Part shown: positions 1 through 5,745 of the stretch, piece by piece | How positions within the stretch are numbered: position 1 is the stretch's first letter | Layout of the letters: every line of letters starts with the position of its first letter | Assembly: GCA_910588685.1 (NCBI GenBank) | Contig: CAJUPX010000032.1 | Span: 1 to 11,683, forward strand | Direction of reading: 5' to 3' | DNA length: 11,683 nucleotides | Origin: an uncultured Christensenellaceae bacterium | GTDB taxonomy: Bacteria > Bacillota > Clostridia > Christensenellales > Borkfalkiaceae | The notes under the pieces: model-generated | Told to the model about the DNA's origin: nothing | Databases searched by the model: none | Seen by the model: only the letters and a program-made list of their open reading frames with translations | Made by a program: the position numbers and the translations under genes

Positions 1-23
1 TTTTGTCCTCGCTTGAAAGTATA
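1..23 (-). promoter_or_regulatory. possible promoter and SD of a gene beyond the left edge
   Basis: On the minus strand a TATACT hexamer (18-23) is followed by GAGGA (6-10) and five more bases before the window ends. This would suit a promoter and ribosome binding site for a minus-strand gene starting just outside. The -35 (TTAAAT at 17 nt) is weak. The 82 bases left of the cysteine desulfurase stop contain no clear terminator and no gene. Confidence 0.3.
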
Positions 24-82
24 ACTCTTAAAAATTTAGTATTTAATTCCCTATGAGAAGTGCGCTTTAACGAACATCTTTT

Positions 83-1204
83 TTATTTTCTAATTTTACC
101 TACGGCGGTTTTTAAAGCCAAAACAACTTCATCAACCTCGCGGGCAGTGTTGTACTTGCCGAACGTAAACCTTAGCGCGGATTTAGCGCGCGTTTCACCA
201 AGCCCCATAGCCGTTAAAACGTGCGACGGAGTTGTTGCCCCCGCAGAACACGCAGAACCGGTAGAAACCGCAACGCCCGCCAAATCAAGCAGAAAAAGCA
301 AGTTTGCGCCGTCGCAACCGTCGAAAGATATATTTGCGTTAGACGGCACGCGGTTTAACGCGTCGCCGTTAAGGTGCGTACCGGCAATTTCAAACAGCGC
401 TCTTTCAACAAAGCCGTCGCGCAGCGACGCTATTTTTTTGTTGTTTGCCTGTGCGTTGTTTACCGCGTTTTCAAGCGCCGCCGCAAGCCCTACAATGCCG
501 GCTACGTTGTGCGTACCGCCGCGGAAGCCGCGCTCCTGCCTGCCGCCGGACATAAGCCGTGCTATATTTGCGCCGCGCCGTATATAGAGCGCGCCCGCGC
601 CTTTGGGACCGTAAAATTTATGGGCGGAAACGCCCATTGCGTCGCATATACCGGCGTTTAAAGGCAGAACGCCTGCCGACTGAACGCAGTCGCAATAATA
701 AAAAACTTTGCGTTCGCTGCAAATTTTGCCTATATCTTCAACGGGCTGTATAACCCCCGTTTCGTTATTTGCGTGCATCACAGCGCAAAACACCGTTTCA
801 TCCGTAACCGCCCGCGCAACGTCGTCGGGATTGACTATGCCGTTTATGCCGGGCTTTACAAGTTCAACTATGAACCCGAATTTTTTCATATCCTCCGCGC
901 TGTCCAAAAGCGCGGGATGTTCTATTGCCGAAAGTACTATTTTACCCTTTCCCGCCGCCGCGCAAACGCCCTTTAACGCCGTATTACCAGCCTCTGTTCC
1001 GCCGGAAGTAAAATAAACCTCGTCGGGCGCACACCCCATAATATCCGCCGTTTTATCGCGTGCGGAGAGCACCGCGCCGGCAGCCTCGCGCCCAGCAAAA
1101 TGCTGAGACTGGGGATTGCCGAACACGCCTTTCAGATAGGGCAGCATTGCTTTTAAAACACTTTCGTCGAGCGGTGTAGTTGCCGCGTTGTCAAGATATA
1201 TCAT
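83..1204 (-). CDS. cysteine desulfurase, NifS/IscS family (class V aminotransferase fold)
   Basis: PLP-dependent enzyme that takes sulfur from L-cysteine as a Cys-bound persulfide, giving alanine, and passes it to Fe-S cluster or tRNA/cofactor thiolation acceptors in the cytoplasm. The 373-residue protein opens with the classic YLDNAATT motif. It keeps SGGTE (67-71), EHPA with His96, HANNETG (144-150), SAHKFYGPKG with the PLP lysine at 196, RGGTHN (228-233), and STGSACSAG with the sulfur-accepting Cys319. Length fits the family. The ATG at 1204 puts the start just before YLDNAATT; a TTG at 1213 would add three residues. No SD is visible. The start lies inside the end of the preceding gene (14-nt overlap), so translation is probably coupled. 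The segment holding the conserved Asp and Gln reads YYCDCVQS, so the usual His two residues before the Asp is replaced and two Cys flank it. The acceptor pathway cannot be told from the window. Confidence 0.95.
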   Translation of the reverse strand: MIYLDNAATTPLDESVLKAMLPYLKGVFGNPQSQHFAGREAAGAVLSARDKTADIMGCAPDEVYFTSGGTEAGNTALKGVCAAAGKGKIVLSAIEHPALLDSAEDMKKFGFIVELVKPGINGIVNPDDVARAVTDETVFCAVMHANNETGVIQPVEDIGKICSERKVFYYCDCVQSAGVLPLNAGICDAMGVSAHKFYGPKGAGALYIRRGANIARLMSGGRQERGFRGGTHNVAGIVGLAAALENAVNNAQANNKKIASLRDGFVERALFEIAGTHLNGDALNRVPSNANISFDGCDGANLLFLLDLAGVAVSTGSACSAGATTPSHVLTAMGLGETRAKSALRFTFGKYNTAREVDEVVLALKTAVGKIRK

Positions 1205-2099
1205 AGTCCGCAAAAGCCGTGTACACGCTCAAAAGCGTATTTAAATAGGCGTTCTTTTCCTCGTACTCCCTGCCGAGCTTTGTGGAAAAGTTGCTCTCGT
1301 TTAATCTGACGTTGCGTATGCCCGCCCAAAGCTTGTTTAACGAAACAAGCAGAACTATAAAGTTGACGCCGGCAAGCGCGCCGAATACAATTGTAAGAGT
1401 TAAATTTGTAAAATCGTTATTTACCGCGTGAATTTTACCGCCGAAAACCGCGCTTAATATCAAAAATACCGCAAACGGAACAAAGGTAGCAGCAAAAAAC
1501 GCCAACGCCTTGTTTCTGCGCGACAGAAATATTTCCCTGCGCCCGCTCTTAGCCGCGTTGTTCTCTTCTTTTAGCCTCGTAACCTCGCCGCGAACCTGTT
1601 CTATTTGCGAATAAAGCCCCGCGGAAAGATTTTTAAGCTGCGCCTTACGCTCTTCCGACGCAAAATTTTTAACGCCGTCAGCCGCCTCTCCGCACTCCTC
1701 GCCGCGAGTGAAATCGGTTAAATTACACGAGTACGCCATAAGTTTTACGGCGTAATAATCGCCGTCGCCGCCCGCGTACTCGTCCGCGGCTTCAAGCTCC
1801 TCTATTGCTCCGTAAAAATCCGACTGGGCGATTTTTTGTTCAGCCTTTGCAACGTATACGGACAGCTTTTCACGCCGCAGTTTTTCTGCCTCTTCCTGCA
1901 TTAACCGCCGCGCCTCTATCTGCTCGGGCGTCATTACAAGCTCTTCCTCGTCCTCGTCGTCGGAAACGATAAAAAGCTCCTCCGCCTCGGGCGTTTCGTC
2001 TATACTGTCGTCGATGTACAGCTCGTCCTCTCCGTCGGCGTTTTTGCGGATTTTATACCGCCTGTCTTTGTCGTCGTCAATGAGTCTTTCCTCTGCCAT
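1191..2099 (-). CDS. hypothetical acidic coiled-coil protein with two membrane segments
   Basis: I do not recognise a family. The 302-residue protein has a very acidic N-terminus (about 1-58, many Asp/Glu), then a charged helical stretch (about 58-105). A region resembling helical repeats follows (about 84-160), then a predicted coiled coil (about 160-192). Two hydrophobic segments sit at about 198-219 and 233-253, joined by a short loop, so both termini would be cytoplasmic if they form a hairpin. The C-terminal 45 residues are polar. The start at 2099 is chosen because AGGAG lies 4 nt upstream; a longer reading from 2165 would run back into ispE. It starts 7 nt after the ispE stop and overlaps the cysteine desulfurase, so the three are almost certainly one transcript. 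No function can be inferred beyond membrane association. Confidence 0.85.
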   Translation of the reverse strand: MAEERLIDDDKDRRYKIRKNADGEDELYIDDSIDETPEAEELFIVSDDEDEEELVMTPEQIEARRLMQEEAEKLRREKLSVYVAKAEQKIAQSDFYGAIEELEAADEYAGGDGDYYAVKLMAYSCNLTDFTRGEECGEAADGVKNFASEERKAQLKNLSAGLYSQIEQVRGEVTRLKEENNAAKSGRREIFLSRRNKALAFFAATFVPFAVFLILSAVFGGKIHAVNNDFTNLTLTIVFGALAGVNFIVLLVSLNKLWAGIRNVRLNESNFSTKLGREYEEKNAYLNTLLSVYTAFADYDIS

Positions 2100-2106
2100 A
2101 ATTCTC

Positions 2107-2949
2107 CTATAATACCGTTTTAAATTGAATACATTCGCACTCGCCCGAGTACCTGCTACGCGCATAAGCGCACAGCTCTCTGCTTTCGAAAAGCGCGTAA
2201 ACGCCGCTGCCCGAGCCAGTCATATTAACTCCGAGCGGAGCAAAGCTTTTAAGTTCTTCATAAGCCGTTGCAACGCCTTTATTGAGCGCCGCGGCAGGCT
2301 TATACAAATCATTGCAAAGCGCCTTTCCCAGTCCATCTAAATCGCCCGACACAAGCTCTCTCTCCCCTGCGCCGCCCTTTGTAAAAGCGCACATTTCGTC
2401 AAACAGCGCATAGCAGCGCGCCGTGGAAACACCGCCGTCAGGAATAAGCAAAAGCCCGTAAAGAGTGTTAGGGCACTTTATAGCGCGCATTATTTCGCCT
2501 CTGCCCGTAAGATAAGCGTAACCGCCCGTAAGCATATAGCCCGTGTCGCTACCGAGTCCGTCGGCAATCGCCTTTAACTGAGGCTCCGTGCCCGCGCCGT
2601 AGAGCGAACACATACCGCGGATAACGCCCGCCGCGTCGGCGGACGACCCGCCGAGCCCCGCGCCGACAGGTATGTTTTTGTAAATTTTTATATCCGCGCC
2701 GCCCGTTTCAAAAGCCTTTTGATAGGCGAGCGCAGCTTTATACGCGTTGTTGTTTTCGGGCGGTAAAAGTTCTGTTCCCCGCCCGCGCATTACTATATTT
2801 ATTTTACCGTCTTTGCGCTTTTTCAGCTTGATAATATCGTACAAATCAATGGAAGCCGCTAAACTTTCAACAGTGTGAAAGCCGTTAGCCGCGCCGGTTA
2901 CGTTGAGCGTTAAATTAATTTTTGCATACGCCTTGATTTTAGCTCCCAT
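2107..2949 (-). CDS. ispE: 4-diphosphocytidyl-2-C-methyl-D-erythritol kinase (IspE)
   Basis: GHMP-superfamily kinase that phosphorylates the 2-hydroxyl of CDP-methylerythritol with ATP, the fourth step of the MEP pathway to isoprenoid precursors. The 280-residue protein has KAYAKINLTL at the start (catalytic-site Lys10), the ATP-binding PVGAGLGGSSADAAG loop (94-108), GSDTGYML with the likely catalytic Asp135, and the C-terminal glycine motif NMTGSGSGVYALF (242-254). Length is normal. I chose the ATG at 2949, which fits family N-termini. A GTG at 2967 would add six residues but lies upstream of the -10 box. There is no SD: TATAAT ends 6 nt before the ATG, so the mRNA should be leaderless or nearly so. 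It is first in an operon with the two genes that follow. The order veg - SipL-like - ispE matches known clostridial synteny. Confidence 0.96.
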   Translation of the reverse strand: MGAKIKAYAKINLTLNVTGAANGFHTVESLAASIDLYDIIKLKKRKDGKINIVMRGRGTELLPPENNNAYKAALAYQKAFETGGADIKIYKNIPVGAGLGGSSADAAGVIRGMCSLYGAGTEPQLKAIADGLGSDTGYMLTGGYAYLTGRGEIMRAIKCPNTLYGLLLIPDGGVSTARCYALFDEMCAFTKGGAGERELVSGDLDGLGKALCNDLYKPAAALNKGVATAYEELKSFAPLGVNMTGSGSGVYALFESRELCAYARSRYSGECECIQFKTVL

Positions 2950-2955
2950 AAAATA

Positions 2956-2984
2956 ATTATAGCACACTGTTTTGTCAATTACAA
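2956..2984 (-). promoter_or_regulatory. ispE operon promoter
   Basis: Read on the minus strand: -35 TTGTAA (2979-2984), a 17-nt spacer ending in TG-C, and -10 TATAAT (2956-2961). Consensus -10, ideal spacing and the extended TGn make this strong. The transcription start expected about 7 nt downstream falls on the A of the ispE ATG. Confidence 0.75.
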
Positions 2985-2992
2985 TAGTTTTT

Positions 2993-3027
2993 AAAGAGAA
3001 AAGCGGAAGCGCTGCAAACGCTTCCGC
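2993..3027 (-). terminator. intrinsic terminator after the SipL-like gene
   Basis: Perfect 9-bp GC-rich stem GCGGAAGCG / CGCTTCCGC (3003-3011 and 3019-3027) with a 7-nt loop, followed on the minus strand by a T-rich run. It lies 18 nt beyond the stop of the SipL-like gene and just upstream of the ispE promoter, so the two transcription units are separated. Confidence 0.85.
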
Positions 3028-3044
3028 CCGAAGAAAGTATTAAA

Positions 3045-4514
3045 TCAGTTATCTTTACCACGGAAAACAAGAATACGCTCCTTGCCCGTGAGCGGGAATT
3101 TTAAATCGGGATTTGCCGCGACAAGATTATCGGGCGTTTCCGAAAGCCGTTTTGCGGTTTCCCACAACCCGTCGCCGGCGGAGGGCAAGTACACGCTGAC
3201 CGCGCAGCTCTCTTCGGCTATTTCCGCGCCGCACTCCGCGCCCGTAAGATATTTTAAGTTTTTTGTTTCGCCGTCAAATCCGCATATCTTTAAAGTAACT
3301 TCACCCTCGCATTCGCCCTCCGCGCGCTGCCTTAAGCTAAGTCCGCATACAGCTACTTTTAACTGTTTGCATTCCTGAGACAGCCCTGCGAGCGTGAGCG
3401 TAAACGGCATATTTATTTCAGTGGATTTCAACTCCCCGCCCTGCTCGTATAAAAGCGTTGCGGTTATTGCGCCCTCTACGCCGTCAGCCGTACGCGCATA
3501 CTCCGCACCGGGCTCAACAGCCGCCAAAAACGCGCAGGTATAGTCGAGTTTGGCTTTGGTCGCGCACAGCCCCGAAGTCTTTTCGGTGAATATTTTTATG
3601 TCCGTATCAAGCTGAACGCTCTCCTCTCCGAAACCGAGTTCGAGCTTGTTGGTCTTTGAAAACGCGTCGGAAACGAGCGTAATCTGCTCTTCCTCGTAGA
3701 AATGCCCGCTGAACGCCAGAGTTGCGCTCATCTGAACGCCGCACTTGGATTTTTCCTCGTTGACCTTGCAATTGATACCGAGCGATTTAACGTCCGCCCT
3801 GCAGCAAGCCCGCCTGTTCAAAAGCCCCTCGTCGCAGGCTACTTCGCACTTAAACGGTATCACCCTGCTTAAAGCCACGGGCTTTGAATCGCGCACGGCG
3901 AGCAGCGACAGATAAATTTCGCCGCTGACCTCCGCCACGCCGGAGCCGACCGTGCAGTTTAAAACGAGAGCTTCGGCGGACGGAGCGAGCACGTCGTCCG
4001 CAACGCACAAAAATTCGTCTTCAACCTCGCTTTCACCCGAAAAATTTACAAGCGTGTACATACTTCCGCTGTCTTTAAGACAAACCGCGCCGTCTATATC
4101 GGTTATAAAGCTGCGCTCCGCGCTGTCGTAAACGTCAATATCCGCGCCGAGCACTACCGCAGCAATATACTGCGAGCCCTCTCTTTTTAATTTTAAACGC
4201 TCGCAGGAAAGCGCGCAGTCCGCACGCTGCGAAGGCGCAAGGCAATCGTCGTCGGCGTAATGCGAAAATTCCGCGCCCTTTTGCATACGGCACAGCTTTC
4301 CGTCGCCGTCTATATATACTATGGTTAATATTATTCTGCCGCCGAAGCTGACCCTGCCCGAGGATACCTCGGCGGAATTCAGAGAAACGTGCGGCGACGC
4401 GACAAGCACCTCGCCTATATCCTGCGCAAATTTTATTTCCACCTGCGACTGCGATTTAAGGTGCGCCACCTTTTTTGTGTAAGCCCCCGTCTGCGTCTGA
4501 CAATTTAACGACAT
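3045..4514 (-). CDS. sipL: SipL-like SPOCS (DUF3794) protein with C-terminal LysM domain
   Basis: The family member SipL of Clostridioides difficile is a mother-cell spore coat morphogenesis protein whose LysM domain binds SpoIVA. The 489-residue protein has no signal peptide or membrane segment. It is rich in beta-strand-like sequence with SPOCS-type segments, for example about 30-100 (GRIILTIVYIDGDGKLC) and about 240-320 (MSATLAFSGHFYEEE). It ends in a LysM-like module (about 446-486) containing GDGLWETAKR, ANPDL and a closing ILVFRG strand. The start at 4514 is set by GGAGG 5 nt upstream. Position between veg and ispE supports orthology, since sipL sits beside the same genes in C. difficile. 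I am confident of the SPOCS/LysM family and less sure of the spore role, because no other sporulation gene is in view. A 66-nt gap to veg with no terminator allows co-transcription. Confidence 0.8.
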   Translation of the reverse strand: MSLNCQTQTGAYTKKVAHLKSQSQVEIKFAQDIGEVLVASPHVSLNSAEVSSGRVSFGGRIILTIVYIDGDGKLCRMQKGAEFSHYADDDCLAPSQRADCALSCERLKLKREGSQYIAAVVLGADIDVYDSAERSFITDIDGAVCLKDSGSMYTLVNFSGESEVEDEFLCVADDVLAPSAEALVLNCTVGSGVAEVSGEIYLSLLAVRDSKPVALSRVIPFKCEVACDEGLLNRRACCRADVKSLGINCKVNEEKSKCGVQMSATLAFSGHFYEEEQITLVSDAFSKTNKLELGFGEESVQLDTDIKIFTEKTSGLCATKAKLDYTCAFLAAVEPGAEYARTADGVEGAITATLLYEQGGELKSTEINMPFTLTLAGLSQECKQLKVAVCGLSLRQRAEGECEGEVTLKICGFDGETKNLKYLTGAECGAEIAEESCAVSVYLPSAGDGLWETAKRLSETPDNLVAANPDLKFPLTGKERILVFRGKDN

Positions 4515-4580
4515 AATTACCTCCAACCGTGTTGTTTACAAAGGTATAATATGCGACGTTAACCGGGGTTATTACTGTTT

Positions 4581-4826
4581 TTAAATTTTCTGTTCGGTTA
4601 TTTTTACCCTGCCGCAGAGAATTTCCGAATACGAGTACGCCGTTTTACCCAAAAACGACTTGTCGTCCGGACTTACGGTAAACAAAGACGGATAAACCTC
4701 GTTTACTTTTGCGGGAAAAGTCACGTATTTGTTTCTGCCGAGGTTGAGCTTTACGGAAACGGCTTTTCCGCTTAATTCGGATATGGTTTGCTTTATTGAA
4801 CTTATAGTATGGTTAATTTTAATCAT
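4581..4826 (-). CDS. veg: Veg family protein (DUF1021)
   Basis: Veg is a small, abundant Bacillota protein; in Bacillus subtilis it is transcribed from a very strong promoter and linked to biofilm gene control. The 81-residue product shows the family pattern. An N-terminal helix (about 8-20, ISSIKQTISEL) precedes GKAVSVKLNLGRNK, then EVYPSLFTV (about 43-51) and the signature AYSYSEIL (about 63-70). Length matches known Veg proteins best from the ATG at 4826; a TTG at 4844 would add six residues. Neither start has a recognisable SD, and the ATG lies inside a 28-bp palindrome (4804-4831), so translation or transcription control here is unusual. Position upstream of the SipL-like gene and ispE agrees with veg loci in Bacillus and Clostridia. 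Confidence 0.85.
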   Translation of the reverse strand: MIKINHTISSIKQTISELSGKAVSVKLNLGRNKYVTFPAKVNEVYPSLFTVSPDDKSFLGKTAYSYSEILCGRVKITEQKI

Positions 4827-4831
4827 ACTAT
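4804..4831. repeat. near-perfect palindrome over the veg start codon
   Basis: Arms ATAGTATG (4804-4811) and CATACTAT (4824-4831) are perfect. Inside them one mismatched pair (4812/4823) is followed by TTAA/TTAA around a central TT. It could be an operator, or an RNA hairpin that masks the ATG at 4824-4826. The central spacing is very short, which suits a DNA-binding dimer better than RNA. Confidence 0.6.
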
Positions 4832-4855
4832 TAATTTTTGCCAAAACAGGTAAAA

Positions 4856-4954
4856 TTATTCACCGCCGCCCGAGAGATAAACAGTAGTAATAAAACGCGG
4901 AGAAACGAGCAGAACGAGGAGCGCAATACCCCGCAGAGCGGCGTTCAACACCAT
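4856..4954 (-). CDS. possible 32-residue membrane peptide upstream of veg
   Basis: An ATG-started reading frame encodes a 32-residue peptide. Its residues 4-27 form one hydrophobic stretch (ALRGIALLVLLVSPRF), ending in SGGGE. It fills most of the leader between the candidate veg promoter and veg, and stops 29 nt before the veg ATG. There is no SD, but the promoter at 4964-4992 would start transcription only about 3 nt before its ATG, like the leaderless genes elsewhere in the window. It may be a real small protein, a leader peptide, or chance. I recognise no family. Confidence 0.25.
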   Translation of the reverse strand: MVLNAALRGIALLVLLVSPRFITTVYLSGGGE

Positions 4955-4963
4955 ATTGCGCCG

Positions 4964-4992
4964 TTTATATTAGTTTTAAAGCGGTAACACAA
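4964..4992 (-). promoter_or_regulatory. candidate promoter for veg
   Basis: Minus strand: -35 TTGTGT (4987-4992), exact 17-nt spacer, -10 TATAAA (4964-4969). It directly follows, and slightly overlaps, the terminator of the preceding gene, as expected for a new transcription unit reading into veg. Confidence 0.5.
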
Positions 4993-5018
4993 AAAAGCGC
5001 GGCATATTCGCCGCGCTT
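4991..5018 (-). terminator. intrinsic terminator after the zinc-ribbon gene
   Basis: Perfect 9-bp stem AAGCGCGGC / GCCGCGCTT (4995-5003 and 5010-5018) with a 6-nt loop. It runs directly into TTTTTT on the minus strand, 11 nt after the stop codon of the preceding gene. Confidence 0.9.
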
Positions 5019-5029
5019 GCTAACTTAAT

Positions 5030-5539
5030 TTAAAAATCGTCGTAATCGTCCTCGTCTTCGTCGTCATCCTCGTCTTCGTCGTCGTAATCGTCAAAGCTGT
5101 CGTCGTCCAGATCGTTGAGAGGGTCGTCGTCATCGCCGTGGTAGAATTCGTCGTCGTCAGACTCTTCGTCGCCGAACGCTTCTTCAATCTCGTCCTGCAA
5201 CGACTCGTCTACGGTAAGCTCCTCGTCGTCATCGCCCTCAAGGTAGTTTTTCCACTCTTCGTCCTGATCTATGTCCACTTCCTCTTCTTCGTCGTAATCC
5301 TGAAGCGCGCGGCACTGGTCGCACACCTTTTCGCCCGGGCGCAGGTGGTTCACGCCGCAAACAGGACAAATTTCTTCGGGTTCGATTTCGTTTTCAAGTT
5401 CGGCATAATCCTCCTCGTCAAGGTCGGCGAACTGTAATTTTCTGCCTTTGAGCTCGGCGATACATACGTCGCAGTATTCCTGTTTTTCGGAATCGATATA
5501 ATTCAAATCACATCTCGGACATTTTATATATTTAACCAT
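5030..5539 (-). CDS. double zinc-ribbon protein with polyacidic tail
   Basis: Function unknown. The 169-residue soluble protein has two four-cysteine metal sites. The first is CPRC (7-10) with CDVC (23-26); the second is CPVC (58-61) with CDQC (73-76). A Glu-rich linker separates them. From about residue 82 to the end the sequence is overwhelmingly Asp and Glu, finishing in a run of DDEDEDD type. Zinc ribbons with acidic tails often contact nucleic-acid-binding proteins or mimic DNA charge, but that is only a suggestion. The start at 5539 is supported by GGAG about 10 nt upstream; the window has a good promoter at 5627-5655 and a strong terminator at 4991-5018, so it is monocistronic. The GTC/GTCGTC repetition in the DNA simply reflects the Asp codons. 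Confidence 0.85.
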   Translation of the reverse strand: MVKYIKCPRCDLNYIDSEKQEYCDVCIAELKGRKLQFADLDEEDYAELENEIEPEEICPVCGVNHLRPGEKVCDQCRALQDYDEEEEVDIDQDEEWKNYLEGDDDEELTVDESLQDEIEEAFGDEESDDDEFYHGDDDDPLNDLDDDSFDDYDDEDEDDDEDEDDYDDF

Positions 5540-5626
5540 AATTTCAATTCTCCGTTATAAGTATTAAACCAACGTAATATAGCATATGCCGCAACGGTAA
5601 AAACGTGCATTGTTTTTCTGCAGTAA

Positions 5627-5655
5627 ATTATAGTAACATTTAACTGATTTGTAAA
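5627..5655 (-). promoter_or_regulatory. promoter of the zinc-ribbon gene
   Basis: Minus strand: -35 TTTACA (5650-5655), 17-nt spacer, -10 TATAAT (5627-5632). The leader would be about 80 nt. A second weaker -10, TATATT preceded by TG-C, lies nearer the gene around 5577-5582. The rest of this 200-nt gap is AT-rich with nothing else recognisable. Confidence 0.6.
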
Positions 5656-5706
5656 CTGTTTTTTTAAGATAATTTGCGTAAATTTATTGTTTTTTTTCGT
5701 ATCGAC

Positions 5707-5735
5707 AAAAAAACCTCCGAAAATTCGGAGGTTTT
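5707..5735 (-). terminator. intrinsic terminator after the large lipoprotein gene
   Basis: Stem AAAACCTCCGAA / TTCGGAGGTTTT (5710-5721 and 5724-5735). In RNA the loop would open to four or more bases. A run of seven T follows on the minus strand, 11 nt after the stop codon. The reverse direction also ends in TTTT, so it may act weakly both ways. Confidence 0.9.
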
Positions 5736-5745
5736 ATAATTTTTA

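Noticed and set aside
60..587. Long plus-strand frames opposite the cysteine desulfurase (60-1016)
   Set aside because: They are antisense shadows of a gene with full family motifs; they have no SD and no recognisable protein features.
2955..2984. TTGACA (2973-2978) as the ispE -35 box
   Set aside because: It is only 11 nt from the TATAAT, too close for sigma-A type recognition. TTGTAA at 17 nt fits instead.
5033..5300. Repetitive GTC/TCG-rich DNA, considered as a microsatellite or CRISPR-like array
   Set aside because: It only reflects successive Asp and Glu codons of the acidic tail; there are no fixed-length repeats and spacers.
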